Source: Solobacterium sp. (lineage in GTDB: Bacteria > Bacillota_I > Bacilli_A > Erysipelotrichales > Erysipelotrichaceae). Taken from it: a DNA stretch of 37,377 bases. Where the stretch lies: the NCBI GenBank assembly GCA_024696355.1, contig JAILGV010000095.1, forward strand, positions 1-37,377. The letters run 5' to 3'. The notes below the pieces were generated by a model that made no database searches, was not told the origin of the DNA, and saw only the letters and a program-made list of their open reading frames with translations. This document shows, in pieces, positions 1-8,233 of the stretch; position 1 is the first letter of the stretch, and each line of letters opens with the position of its first letter. Both the position numbers and the translations under genes were made by a program.

Positions 1-1
1 T

Positions 2-145
2 TCCCTGTTCGATGCTACACAGACAATGGTAGCTAAGATTGATGACGACACATTCGAAGTACAGGTAGTTTCCTGGTATGACAACGAAAACTCCTATACA
101 TCACAGATGGTTCGTACAATCAAGTACTTCTCCAACGTTAAATAA
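2..145 (+). CDS. gap: glyceraldehyde-3-phosphate dehydrogenase, C-terminal end (partial)
   Basis: Only the last 47 codons are in the window; the reading frame is open to the left edge. The translated tail contains SWYDNENSYTSQMVRT, which matches the highly conserved C-terminal SWYDNExSYxxQxVRT stretch of phosphorylating GAPDH and ends in a typical KYFSNVK tail. The enzyme is cytoplasmic and oxidises glyceraldehyde-3-phosphate to 1,3-bisphosphoglycerate, which is also the fate of one product of the KDPG aldolase encoded further right. A clear intrinsic terminator follows about 20 bases after the stop, so the gene ends its transcription unit here. Active-site Cys and the NAD-binding part are outside the window. 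Confidence 0.93.
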   Translation, partial: SLFDATQTMVAKIDDDTFEVQVVSWYDNENSYTSQMVRTIKYFSNVK

Positions 146-165
146 TTGAATTTATAACGTCAGTC

Positions 166-192
166 AGAAGGCACCGGAAACGGTGCCTTTTC
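166..192 (+). terminator. intrinsic terminator after gap
   Basis: Nine-base-pair stem AAGGCACCG / CGGTGCCTT with a GAAA tetraloop, followed by a short T run. It lies 20 bases after the gap stop codon. Confidence 0.9.
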
Positions 193-238
193 TGTATACG
201 TGCAAGCCCGGATACGGAAGAATAAGCACTTCGGGTAC

Positions 239-268
239 TTTACCAAAACAATCCGGGGATGGTATAAT
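239..268 (+). promoter_or_regulatory. candidate promoter for the small secreted protein
   Basis: A perfect TATAAT at 263-268 is preceded by a weak TTTACC -35 at 239-244 with an 18-base spacer. The predicted transcription start near 275 leaves only about ten bases before the ATG at 285. Confidence 0.5.
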
Positions 269-284
269 CATTTTTACCTTATTT

Positions 285-959
285 ATGAAGAAGATTCTGA
301 GAAAGACAGCAGGGGCCGCAGCGGCCGTAACAGTACTTCTGACATCCGGTGGTTTTAATTCGGATGATTTTAACCTGTATTCCCTGAAGAATTACCATAA
401 GGAATACCGGTCGGAATCGATCGGGGCATGTTCGACCAGCAGCACCAAGACATATGAAGACTACCGTATGATTACGGACCCGGAATCGCGGCAGTATAAA
501 TACATTCATGAACATATGACTGTCGATGAGGAAACCGGCTTCCTGTACAACGAGGACGGATTCATCGGTGTTGCCCTGGGCTATCAGTTCGGAGAAATCG
601 GATCGGAATATTATGTCATTCTTGATACAGGAATCATTATTCCTGTTGTAAAAATAGATGCCAAGGCTGCCGTTGATGCAAGCGACGGATGTTCCGCAAA
701 CCTGTACGCATCGGTTATTGAGTTCGTTATCGATTCAGAAAAAGCATATGAATATTTCGGCGGCGGCAACGGTCTTGCCAGCAACGGAAACTTCAACAAC
801 TTTGAATGCCTGCAGGGAAACATTCTGGACTTCGAACGGGTTCTCGATGAGAAGATCGAAGACGGAATCATCTATGTCAGGGATATGGAAACCAAAGTGA
901 AGAGCGACGAAGCCGGAGACAATGTCCGGATGATCGTCGGAGAATACAGCATAAAGTAA
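285..959 (+). CDS. small secreted protein of unknown function
   Basis: A 224-residue protein starting MKKILRKTAGAAAAV, with a basic N-terminus and a short Ala/Val/Leu-rich segment that looks like a Sec signal peptide (about residues 1-22); there is no lipobox Cys. The mature part is acidic, with stretches such as GFIGVALGYQFGEIG and YYVILDTGIIIPVVKID that suggest a compact beta-rich extracellular domain. I do not recognise the family. An upstream in-frame ATG at 183 lies inside the gap terminator, so 285 is preferred because the signal peptide begins there. No Shine-Dalgarno sequence is visible before this ATG, unlike almost every other gene in the window. A terminator follows the stop immediately. 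Confidence 0.7.
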   Translation: MKKILRKTAGAAAAVTVLLTSGGFNSDDFNLYSLKNYHKEYRSESIGACSTSSTKTYEDYRMITDPESRQYKYIHEHMTVDEETGFLYNEDGFIGVALGYQFGEIGSEYYVILDTGIIIPVVKIDAKAAVDASDGCSANLYASVIEFVIDSEKAYEYFGGGNGLASNGNFNNFECLQGNILDFERVLDEKIEDGIIYVRDMETKVKSDEAGDNVRMIVGEYSIK

Positions 960-962
960 AAC

Positions 963-986
963 GGCATTCCGGGGAATGCCTTTTTT
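963..986 (+). terminator. intrinsic terminator after the secreted protein, abutting the rhomboid ribosome site
   Basis: Stem GGCATTCC / GGAATGCC with a two-base GG centre (effectively a four-base loop), followed by six T. The rhomboid Shine-Dalgarno GGAGG begins directly after the T run. Confidence 0.85.
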
Positions 987-997
987 GGAGGTGCACA

Positions 998-1561
998 ATG
1001 TATCATCTGCCGTATGTAACATACGCTGCGGGAATTATCTGCATAGCAGCTTATATTCTGAAAACGAAAAGAGAACAGACAGCGATGTCGTCAGACGTTC
1101 TTCTGGAAATGGGTGTCATGTACAATCCGTATGTCAGACTGGGACAGTACTACCGTCTGATTACGGCGGGATTTCTGCATTTCAGCATCTGGCATCTGTT
1201 TATGAATATGTATGTGCTCTGGAATCTGGGCTCCTACATGGAGAGGATGTTCGGCCATGTTCTTTATGCAGTGCTTCTTCTGGGATCGGTGATTCTGGGC
1301 AATCTGATGGTGCTGATGACCGGCGACGATCATACGATCAGTGCCGGAATGTCAGGCGGTCTTTACGGACTGATGGTTGCGGAACTGGCACTGATCATGA
1401 AGTTCTACGGAGTGGAGGAGATTCTGCGGGGGACCTCGTTTATGTATATGATCCTGCTCAATCTGGCTATGAACTTCATGCCGGGGGTAGGCTGGCGCGC
1501 TCATCTGGGCGGTGCCTGCTTCGGGGCAATATTTACGGTCCTGGTACTGAATATTCTATAA
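998..1561 (+). CDS. rhomboid family intramembrane serine protease
   Basis: A 187-residue polytopic membrane protein with about six hydrophobic segments. It carries the rhomboid hallmarks in order: a YRLITAGFLH loop, H66 and N70 in HLFMN (oxyanion region), the catalytic serine S119 in GMSGGLYG, and the partner histidine H169 in AHLGG of the last helix. Rhomboids cleave transmembrane segments of other membrane proteins; the substrate cannot be read here. The length is that of a minimal six-helix core without extra domains. The start at 998 is supported by GGAGG at 987-991. The gene lies just behind a terminator and has no obvious promoter of its own, so it may depend on readthrough or on a promoter inside the preceding gene. 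Confidence 0.92.
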   Translation: MYHLPYVTYAAGIICIAAYILKTKREQTAMSSDVLLEMGVMYNPYVRLGQYYRLITAGFLHFSIWHLFMNMYVLWNLGSYMERMFGHVLYAVLLLGSVILGNLMVLMTGDDHTISAGMSGGLYGLMVAELALIMKFYGVEEILRGTSFMYMILLNLAMNFMPGVGWRAHLGGACFGAIFTVLVLNIL

Positions 1562-1564
1562 AAA

Positions 1565-1595
1565 ATCCGGAACATGTGTTCCGGATCGTTTTTTT
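1565..1595. terminator. terminator between convergent genes
   Basis: Ten-base inverted repeat ATCCGGAACA / TGTTCCGGAT followed by a T run at 1589-1595 and preceded by five A. It lies between the rhomboid gene and the convergent membrane-protein gene, so it probably works in both directions. Confidence 0.88.
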
Positions 1596-2613
1596 ATTCA
1601 AGCTCGGTAATGACTTTGTACTGCGGTGATACGGCGGTGATCAGCGGCTGGAAGATTTCATATGTCTTCAGTTTGGCAAGTGTATCTGCCTGTGCGTAAA
1701 GATCTTCGCTGTCGAGCCTCTCCTTCATAGCGTCGTATACAGATGTTTCAAGGATGTTCTGTTCCTCGGCTGTCATTTTAATGTCACCGAAGGCCAGAAG
1801 TCCTTTTTCCGTGTCTTCGAATTCGGTGCTGTTGAGATCGGGATTGACATACTGAAGAACGGTATGCGGGATCGTAACGGTAACGGTCATCTCTTTTTCA
1901 TCAACGGAAATGTGGTCCCTGTCGATATGACTCAGATCCGTGGTGTAGACACCTGTTCCGTAATATGTAATGTTTTTGACCTTTGAGAATACGGGGAGTC
2001 CGCCCAGGCCTGCCTTGGTTACGGTTGTTATGATTGACAGCGGCTGTTCCATGACAATCAGTTCCTGGTGATCGCTTGCTGCACCGAGCACGGCATCCTG
2101 GAAATCGGCGGCCGTATATGTGGCAAAGTTCTGGTCGATGATTACATCCGCGCTTTCCGCAGGTGTAATGGTTGTGACGGGTTTCGGCTCCGCCGGCTTG
2201 AAGAGCGAGTACATGATAACGGCGCCGGCGATCAGACCGATCACCAGTCCGATCAGGAATGACCTGAATCTTCCGCCCTTGTTTCTGGAAGCGGCAGTGA
2301 TGGCAGCGGCAGCGATTGCGGTTCCCGCCTCCATAACGTGTCTCTTGTCATTCTCTGCCTTCCGGGCAGCTTCCTCGGCGGCTCTGCGTTCCTCTTCCGC
2401 TTTTCTTTCTGCTTCTTCCTTTTTTCTTCTGGCTTCTTCTTCAGCCTGGCGTCTTTTTTCTTCTGCTTCTTTTCTGGCCTGTTCAGCTTTCAGATTGTCG
2501 TTTTCGATTCTTCTGCGGATTTCCTCAGCTTCTCTTTTCTGCTTTTCGGTTTTTTCGTTTGATACGGTTTCAGCTTTAGCATTCACGGAAATGCCGGGTT
2601 TGTTTTCTGCCAT
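1594..2613 (-). CDS. coiled-coil, single-span membrane protein with DUF4230-type domain
   Basis: A 339-residue protein in three parts. Residues about 20-92 are a highly charged Glu/Lys/Arg/Ala coiled coil (for example EEKRRQAEEEARRKKEEAER). Residues about 117-138 are one transmembrane helix (FLIGLVIGLIAGAVIMYSLF). Residues about 160-335 resemble DUF4230, with TKAGLGGLPVFSKVKN, a YGTGVY segment and a long C-terminal helix. With no signal peptide before the coiled coil, the long N-terminal part would be cytoplasmic and the DUF4230-type domain outside. The family has no established function. The start is supported by AAGAGGTGAT, and a good promoter lies upstream on this strand. It is divergent from mutS, with no evident functional tie. 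Confidence 0.75.
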   Translation of the reverse strand: MAENKPGISVNAKAETVSNEKTEKQKREAEEIRRRIENDNLKAEQARKEAEEKRRQAEEEARRKKEEAERKAEEERRAAEEAARKAENDKRHVMEAGTAIAAAAITAASRNKGGRFRSFLIGLVIGLIAGAVIMYSLFKPAEPKPVTTITPAESADVIIDQNFATYTAADFQDAVLGAASDHQELIVMEQPLSIITTVTKAGLGGLPVFSKVKNITYYGTGVYTTDLSHIDRDHISVDEKEMTVTVTIPHTVLQYVNPDLNSTEFEDTEKGLLAFGDIKMTAEEQNILETSVYDAMKERLDSEDLYAQADTLAKLKTYEIFQPLITAVSPQYKVITELE

Positions 2614-2635
2614 AAATCATCACCTCTTCAACAGT

Positions 2636-2663
2636 ATTATACTTTGCCGGACTGCATGCTCAA
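2636..2663 (-). promoter_or_regulatory. promoter of the DUF4230-type gene
   Basis: Reading leftward, TTGAGC at 2663-2658, a 16-base spacer and a perfect TATAAT at 2641-2636, about 23 bases before the start codon. Confidence 0.65.
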
Positions 2664-2753
2664 AAGGAAAAAGCACAGATTGGCTTTCCGGAGAAACAGA
2701 ATGCGTGATATGCGGATATTTCGGAGCGTTTTAAGATATTGGCCCGTATATTC

Positions 2754-2762
2754 TGATATAAT
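2754..2762 (+). promoter_or_regulatory. extended -10 promoter of mutS-uvrA
   Basis: TGATATAAT at 2754-2762 fits an extended -10 element (TGnTATAAT). No good -35 is visible, which is common for extended -10 promoters. The mutS ATG lies 28 bases downstream. Confidence 0.6.
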
Positions 2763-2789
2763 ATTTGGGCTTATTGAAAGAGTATATTT

Positions 2790-5324
2790 ATGGCTGAAGA
2801 AAAGTATTCCCCGATGATTCAACAGTATCTGAAAACAAAAGAGCAGTATCAGGATGCACTGCTCTTTTACCGCATCGGAGATTTTTATGAGATGTTTTTT
2901 GATGACGCGAAAACCGCAAGCAGGGAACTGGATCTGATTCTGACCGGAAAGAACGCCGGCGTCAAGGACCGCATCCCGATGTGCGGCGTGCCCCATCATG
3001 CTGTTTCAGGATATGTGCAGAGACTTGTTCAGCGCGGCTACAAGATTGCCATATGCGAGCAGATGCAGGACCCCGCTGAAGCTAAGGGACTTGTCGAAAG
3101 AGATGTCATCCGGGTTATTACCCCGGGAACTGTGATGGAGGAAATCAGCGACGAAAAGTCATCTGTTTACCTGTGCGCAGCCGAGGATTACGGCTACGGC
3201 TATGCACTGGCAATGGCCGAAGTCAGCACCGGTGAGAATTTCATCATGAACATCGAACATTCACCGACTGTGCTGGTTCAGACTGTTATGCGCAGCAACG
3301 TCCGGGAACTCGTTGTCAGGAAGGGATTTGATGAAAAGTGCATCCGTCTGCTCAGGGAAATGCAGATGGTGATTTCATACTGTGATGAGGATCAGATCCG
3401 CGGGGAATATCAGCCGTTATGTGAGTCACTGACCAGGGACTATGACAGAACTGCCTACGGCAGAATGCTGAATTACCTGGAACTGACGCAGAAGCACATG
3501 CTTTCCCATCTTCAGGCATGCACGATTGAAAACGAAAATGACGTACTGTACATGGATTACAGCACGAGGCAGAATCTGGAGCTTACGGAGGGACTGCACC
3601 GTCAGAACAAGACCGAAACACTCTGGTCGTTCCTTGACGTATGCAAAAGCGCCATGGGTTCAAGAATGCTGCGGAAATGGGTGGAAAAGCCTCTGGTGAG
3701 GAAAAGCTCCATCGAGCAGAGATATGACAGACTTGAATACCTGAAGAAGCATTTCATGGCAAGGTCACGCCTGCGGGAAGCCCTGTCCGGCATCTATGAT
3801 CTGCAGAGACTGATTGCAAGGTGCGCCATGAACAGTGCAAATGCAGTGGACTGTCTGCGTCTGAGCAGAACACTGAAGGAAGTTCCGGAAATTCTTGACT
3901 GCGTGGCATGTGATGAATTTGCGGAATACGCAGACGTGGATCCGCTCAGCGATCTTTATGATGTGCTGAAGGATGCCTTTGTGGAGAATCCTCCCGCGAA
4001 TCTCAGTGACGGCGGGATCTTCCGTGACGGATACAATAAGGAACTTGATGAAGCGCGTACCGTTCAGAGAAGCGGCCGGGAATTCATTTCCAATATGGAA
4101 GCCGAGGAGCGCGAGCGCACCGGGATCAAGACGCTGAGGATCGGATACAACAAGGTGTTCGGCTATTATATTGAAATCTCCAAGGCGGCAGCCCAGCAGG
4201 TGAAGGAAGAGTGGGGATATGTCCGCAAGCAGACACTCGTCAGCAATGAGCGGTTTATTTCCCCGCGCCTGAAGGAAAAAGAGGACATGATCCTGCATGC
4301 GGAGGAGAATGCCGTACGCATAGAAAAGCAGCTGTTTGCATCAATTCTTTCCGAGATCCGGAAACACCTGGCAAAACTGCAGAAGCTTTCGCTGGTCCTT
4401 GCCGAGATAGACTGCATTGCGGCGCTTGCCGAAGTTTCCTCCAGATACGGATATGTGCGTCCGGTATTCAGCGATGATGAACTGGATATCACTGCGGGAA
4501 GACATCCGATTCTGGATGAAATGATGAAGGATCCCAAGTATGTTGCCAACAGTCTCCATATGGACTCCCGGCAGCAGATTCTTCTGATCACGGGACCGAA
4601 TATGGGCGGTAAATCCACATATATGAGACAGTGCGCACTGATCGTGATCATGGCGCAGATGGGCTGCTACGTACCGGCCAGAAAGTGTGTCATGCCGGTC
4701 TTTGACAGAATCTTCACCCGCATCGGCGCAAGTGACGATATCCTCAGCGGACAGTCGACGTTCATGGTGGAGATGACGGAAGCCAACAATGCTCTGCAGC
4801 AGGCTACGGAGCATTCCCTGATTCTGTTTGACGAAATCGGAAGAGGAACCTCCACGTATGACGGAATGGCGCTTGCCCAGGCAATGATTGAATACATTGC
4901 GGCATGTCTGCATGCAAAGACGCTGTTTTCCACCCACTATCATGAACTGACATCACTGGCGGATTCGATCGGTGTCGTCAGGAATGTTCATGTTGTAGTG
5001 CACGAAGATGAAGACCATGTCACTTTCCTGTACAAGATCAAAAACGGAAGCGCCGACAGATCCTACGGCATCAACGTTGCCCGTCTGGCCGGACTTCCGG
5101 ATACTGTTCTGGAAAGGGCAAAGGGTCTTCAGAAGGAACTGGAGAGCAAGAAGCGTGTGGTTCAGCAGAGTTACCAGCTGATTGAAATGAAGAAGGAAGA
5201 TCCTGTGGGCGAAGCTGTTTTAAGCAAGCTGAACAGTGTGAATCCGGATGATCTTTCGCCGAGGGAAGCCTGGACGATGCTGGCTGATCTCTGTGAAGAA
5301 GCGAAAAAGCGAAAGGATAACTGA
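2790..5324 (+). CDS. mutS: DNA mismatch repair protein MutS
   Basis: An 844-residue protein of normal MutS length. The N-terminal mismatch-binding domain contains the F-x-E motif (F32, E34 in GDFYEMF) that stacks on the mispaired base. The C-terminal ATPase has Walker A GPNMGGKST at 602-610, Walker B LILFDEIGRGTST and the STHYHEL switch segment. A clamp/lever region and helical core lie between. It recognises mispairs and small loops and recruits MutL, which is not in this window. The stop codon overlaps the uvrA start by one base (TGATG), so the two repair genes are very likely co-transcribed and translationally coupled. Confidence 0.98.
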   Translation: MAEEKYSPMIQQYLKTKEQYQDALLFYRIGDFYEMFFDDAKTASRELDLILTGKNAGVKDRIPMCGVPHHAVSGYVQRLVQRGYKIAICEQMQDPAEAKGLVERDVIRVITPGTVMEEISDEKSSVYLCAAEDYGYGYALAMAEVSTGENFIMNIEHSPTVLVQTVMRSNVRELVVRKGFDEKCIRLLREMQMVISYCDEDQIRGEYQPLCESLTRDYDRTAYGRMLNYLELTQKHMLSHLQACTIENENDVLYMDYSTRQNLELTEGLHRQNKTETLWSFLDVCKSAMGSRMLRKWVEKPLVRKSSIEQRYDRLEYLKKHFMARSRLREALSGIYDLQRLIARCAMNSANAVDCLRLSRTLKEVPEILDCVACDEFAEYADVDPLSDLYDVLKDAFVENPPANLSDGGIFRDGYNKELDEARTVQRSGREFISNMEAEERERTGIKTLRIGYNKVFGYYIEISKAAAQQVKEEWGYVRKQTLVSNERFISPRLKEKEDMILHAEENAVRIEKQLFASILSEIRKHLAKLQKLSLVLAEIDCIAALAEVSSRYGYVRPVFSDDELDITAGRHPILDEMMKDPKYVANSLHMDSRQQILLITGPNMGGKSTYMRQCALIVIMAQMGCYVPARKCVMPVFDRIFTRIGASDDILSGQSTFMVEMTEANNALQQATEHSLILFDEIGRGTSTYDGMALAQAMIEYIAACLHAKTLFSTHYHELTSLADSIGVVRNVHVVVHEDEDHVTFLYKIKNGSADRSYGINVARLAGLPDTVLERAKGLQKELESKKRVVQQSYQLIEMKKEDPVGEAVLSKLNSVNPDDLSPREAWTMLADLCEEAKKRKDN

Positions 5325-8167
5325 TGGAACAGAACAAGATTATTATCCGCGGAGCGAAGGAAAACAATCTGAAAAATATATCTCTGGATATTCCCAGAAA
5401 CAAAATGGTCGTAATGACAGGTCTTTCCGGAAGCGGAAAAACATCCCTGGCTTTTGATACGATCTATGCCGAAGGACAGAGAAGATATGTTGAGTCACTG
5501 AGTGCATATGCCAGACAGTTTCTCGGAGGAGTGGACAAGCCTGACGTGGAGCTGATCGAGGGTCTTTCACCTGCGATTTCAATTGATCAGAAAACAACCT
5601 CAAACAATCCGCGTTCAACTGTCGGAACCGTTACGGAGATTTATGACTATCTGCGTCTTCTGTATGCAAGATGCGGTATTCCTTACTGTCCCAACCACAA
5701 CATTCCCATTACCGGACAGACGGTGCAGGAGATGGTAAATCAGATTTTCGCCGTTGAAGACGGCACAAAGCTGACAGTGATGGCACCTGTTGTGACAAAC
5801 AAAAAGGGAACCTTCAAAGACTCCTTTGCCAAACTGCAGAAGGACGGTTTTGTCAGGGTCCGGGTGGACGGGGAAATCCATCTGCTTGAAGATGAGATTG
5901 AACTGGATAAAAACAAGCGCCACAACATTGATGTCGTTGTGGACAGAATTATCAAAAGGGAGGATTCCAGAGGAAGGCTTTATGACTCTCTGGAAACAGC
6001 CTGCAGGCTTGCCTCAGGCATGGCAAGAGTACTGATCGGCGACCGGGAGGAACTGTTCTCCGAAAACTATTCCTGCAAGATCTGCGGATTCTCCGTGCCG
6101 ACGCTCGAGCCGAGACTTTTCTCATTCAATGCCCCGCTGGGTGCTTGTGAGACCTGTCACGGTCTGGGCATAACGGAGGAAGTTGACCTCAATCTTCTGA
6201 TTCCCGATCCGAGCCTTTCCATCCGCCAGGGAGGCATCCGCTATTACAAGAACGTTGTCGATACGGAAATCATTGAATGGCAGACGTTCAAGGTTCTGTG
6301 TGATGCCTATAAAGTGGACCTGGACAAGCCCATCAGCAAACTGACGCCGAAGCAGATGGAGATGCTGATGAACGGAAGCGACAGGCCGATCAAATATAAA
6401 ATCAGATCTTCAAGCGGAAACGAATACTCCCGGAACGACTATATCGAGGGCGTCAAGGCCATGATTGAAAGAAGATACTCAGAGTCCAGCAGCACAATGT
6501 ACAAGGACTGGTATCATTCCTTCATGTTTGAAAGCGTATGTCCGACCTGCGGAGGAAGAAGGCTGAATGAGCAGGCTCTGTCCGTCCGTGTCGGTGACAA
6601 AAACATCATGGAATTTACAAGCATGTCCGTTACTGCGGCTCTGGAATGGATCGACTCCCTGAAGCTGAGCGAAAGCAGGCAGAAGATCGCCGATGTTGTC
6701 CTGAAGGAAATCAGAAACAGACTGCAGTTTTTGAAGGATGTCGGTCTGGAATATCTGACGCTGGACAGACTTGCCGGAACGCTTTCCGGCGGGGAGGCAC
6801 AGCGGATCCGGCTTGCGACACAGATCGGATCCAGGCTTTCCGGAGTTCTGTATGTTCTTGATGAGCCGTCCATCGGCCTTCATCAGAGAGACAACGCAAA
6901 GCTGATCAATACGCTGAAAAACATGAGAGATCTGGGCAATTCGCTGATCGTTGTCGAACATGACGAGGAGACAATGATGGAGTCTGACTGGATCGTTGAC
7001 ATCGGTCCGGGTGCCGGAATTCACGGCGGAGAAGTGATTTTCAACGGAACGCCGCAGGATATTCTCAAGTCTGAGGACTCTGTTACCGGAAAATATCTAT
7101 CCGGAAGGATGCGCATTGAAGTTCCGGAAAAGAGAAGAAAAGGAAGCGGAAAATCGGTGGATCTGATCGGTGCTTCGGAGCATAACCTGAAGCATATCAA
7201 TGTATCGTTCCCGCTCGGAAAGCTGGTGCTGGTCACCGGTGTTTCGGGCAGCGGAAAAAGCACACTGGTCAATGAATGCCTGATGAAGGCGGTTCAGAAG
7301 AATCTCGGCTATACCAAAGTAAGGCCGGGAAAGGTTGACAAGGTGAAAGGCCTGAAGAACATCGACAAGCTTGTCCAGATCGATCAGGATCCGATCGGAC
7401 GTACGCCGCGCTCCAATCCTGCAACATATACCGGTGTGTTTGACGACATCCGTGATGTATTTGCCAAAACACCCGAAGCCAGACTCAGAGGATATGACAA
7501 GGGAAGATTCTCCTTTAATGTCAAGGGCGGCAGATGCGAAGCATGTCAGGGTGACGGTGTCAGAACGATTTCGATGAACTTCCTGCCGGATGTTTACGTT
7601 CCCTGCGAAGTATGCCACGGCAGACGGTACAATGACGAAACCCTGCAGTGCACCTACAAGGGAAAATCCATTTACGATGTGCTTGAGATGACCATTGAAG
7701 AGGCGCTTGAGCTGTTCAGCGTGCATGCAAAAATCAGAAACAAGCTGCAGACACTGATTGATGTCGGTCTCGGCTATCTCAAGCTCGGCCAGTCTTCCAC
7801 GACGCTTTCCGGCGGTGAGGCGCAGCGCGTCAAGCTGGCCAGTGAACTGCAGAAGAAGCCGACAGGAAAGACAGTGTACATTCTCGATGAGCCTACAACC
7901 GGTCTGCATACGGATGATGTAAAGCGTCTGATCGCTGTTCTGGACAGGATTGTCGATACCGGAAATACGGTAATTGTAATTGAGCACAATCTGGATGTGA
8001 TCAAATGCGCCGACTGGGTTATTGATCTGGGCCCCGAGGGCGGAGACAACGGCGGAACGGTCATTACCGAAGGAACGCCGGAACAGGTGGCTGAAACAGA
8101 AGAATCATGGACGGGACAGTACCTGAAAAAGGTTCTGAACCGGGGAAAAGAACAACAGAATAATTAA
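5324..8167 (+). CDS. uvrA: excinuclease ABC subunit A (UvrA)
   Basis: A 947-residue twin-ABC ATPase of standard UvrA length. The first nucleotide-binding domain has Walker A GLSGSGKT at 33-40 and signature LSGGEAQRIRLATQIGS; the second has GVSGSGKSTLVNEC and LSGGEAQRVKLASEL. Zinc-binding CxxC pairs are present in CKICGF / CETCHG, CPTCGG, and CEACQGDG / CEVCHGRRY. It acts in nucleotide excision repair by finding bulky lesions and loading UvrB; uvrB and uvrC are not in the window. Its start overlaps the mutS stop. The grouping with mutS rather than with uvrB makes this a combined repair operon. Confidence 0.98.
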   Translation: MEQNKIIIRGAKENNLKNISLDIPRNKMVVMTGLSGSGKTSLAFDTIYAEGQRRYVESLSAYARQFLGGVDKPDVELIEGLSPAISIDQKTTSNNPRSTVGTVTEIYDYLRLLYARCGIPYCPNHNIPITGQTVQEMVNQIFAVEDGTKLTVMAPVVTNKKGTFKDSFAKLQKDGFVRVRVDGEIHLLEDEIELDKNKRHNIDVVVDRIIKREDSRGRLYDSLETACRLASGMARVLIGDREELFSENYSCKICGFSVPTLEPRLFSFNAPLGACETCHGLGITEEVDLNLLIPDPSLSIRQGGIRYYKNVVDTEIIEWQTFKVLCDAYKVDLDKPISKLTPKQMEMLMNGSDRPIKYKIRSSSGNEYSRNDYIEGVKAMIERRYSESSSTMYKDWYHSFMFESVCPTCGGRRLNEQALSVRVGDKNIMEFTSMSVTAALEWIDSLKLSESRQKIADVVLKEIRNRLQFLKDVGLEYLTLDRLAGTLSGGEAQRIRLATQIGSRLSGVLYVLDEPSIGLHQRDNAKLINTLKNMRDLGNSLIVVEHDEETMMESDWIVDIGPGAGIHGGEVIFNGTPQDILKSEDSVTGKYLSGRMRIEVPEKRRKGSGKSVDLIGASEHNLKHINVSFPLGKLVLVTGVSGSGKSTLVNECLMKAVQKNLGYTKVRPGKVDKVKGLKNIDKLVQIDQDPIGRTPRSNPATYTGVFDDIRDVFAKTPEARLRGYDKGRFSFNVKGGRCEACQGDGVRTISMNFLPDVYVPCEVCHGRRYNDETLQCTYKGKSIYDVLEMTIEEALELFSVHAKIRNKLQTLIDVGLGYLKLGQSSTTLSGGEAQRVKLASELQKKPTGKTVYILDEPTTGLHTDDVKRLIAVLDRIVDTGNTVIVIEHNLDVIKCADWVIDLGPEGGDNGGTVITEGTPEQVAETEESWTGQYLKKVLNRGKEQQNN

Positions 8168-8171
8168 CAGG

Positions 8172-8193
8172 GGAGAGAGGATATCTCTCCTTT
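8172..8193 (+). terminator. weak terminator-like hairpin after uvrA
   Basis: Seven-base stem GGAGAGA / TCTCTCC with a five-base loop, followed by a short imperfect T stretch (TTTCGCTTT). It probably ends the mutS-uvrA unit incompletely. Confidence 0.5.
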
Positions 8194-8202
8194 CGCTTTG
8201 CA

Positions 8203-8211
8203 TGTTATAAT
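8203..8211 (+). promoter_or_regulatory. extended -10 promoter of the hprK operon
   Basis: TGTTATAAT is a TGnTATAAT extended -10 element, 22 bases before the hprK ATG; a GAGGT ribosome site at 8221-8225 follows. Confidence 0.6.
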
Positions 8212-8233
8212 GCGGACACAGAGGTAACAGCAT

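Noticed and set aside
976-1629. Alternative frame of 217 codons overlapping the rhomboid gene
   Set aside because: The frame from 998 carries all rhomboid catalytic residues and a ribosome site; the alternative has a shifted, non-membrane composition.
7097-7987. Open frame of 296 codons antisense to uvrA
   Set aside because: The opposite strand encodes the conserved second ATPase half of UvrA; the antisense product shows no known motif.
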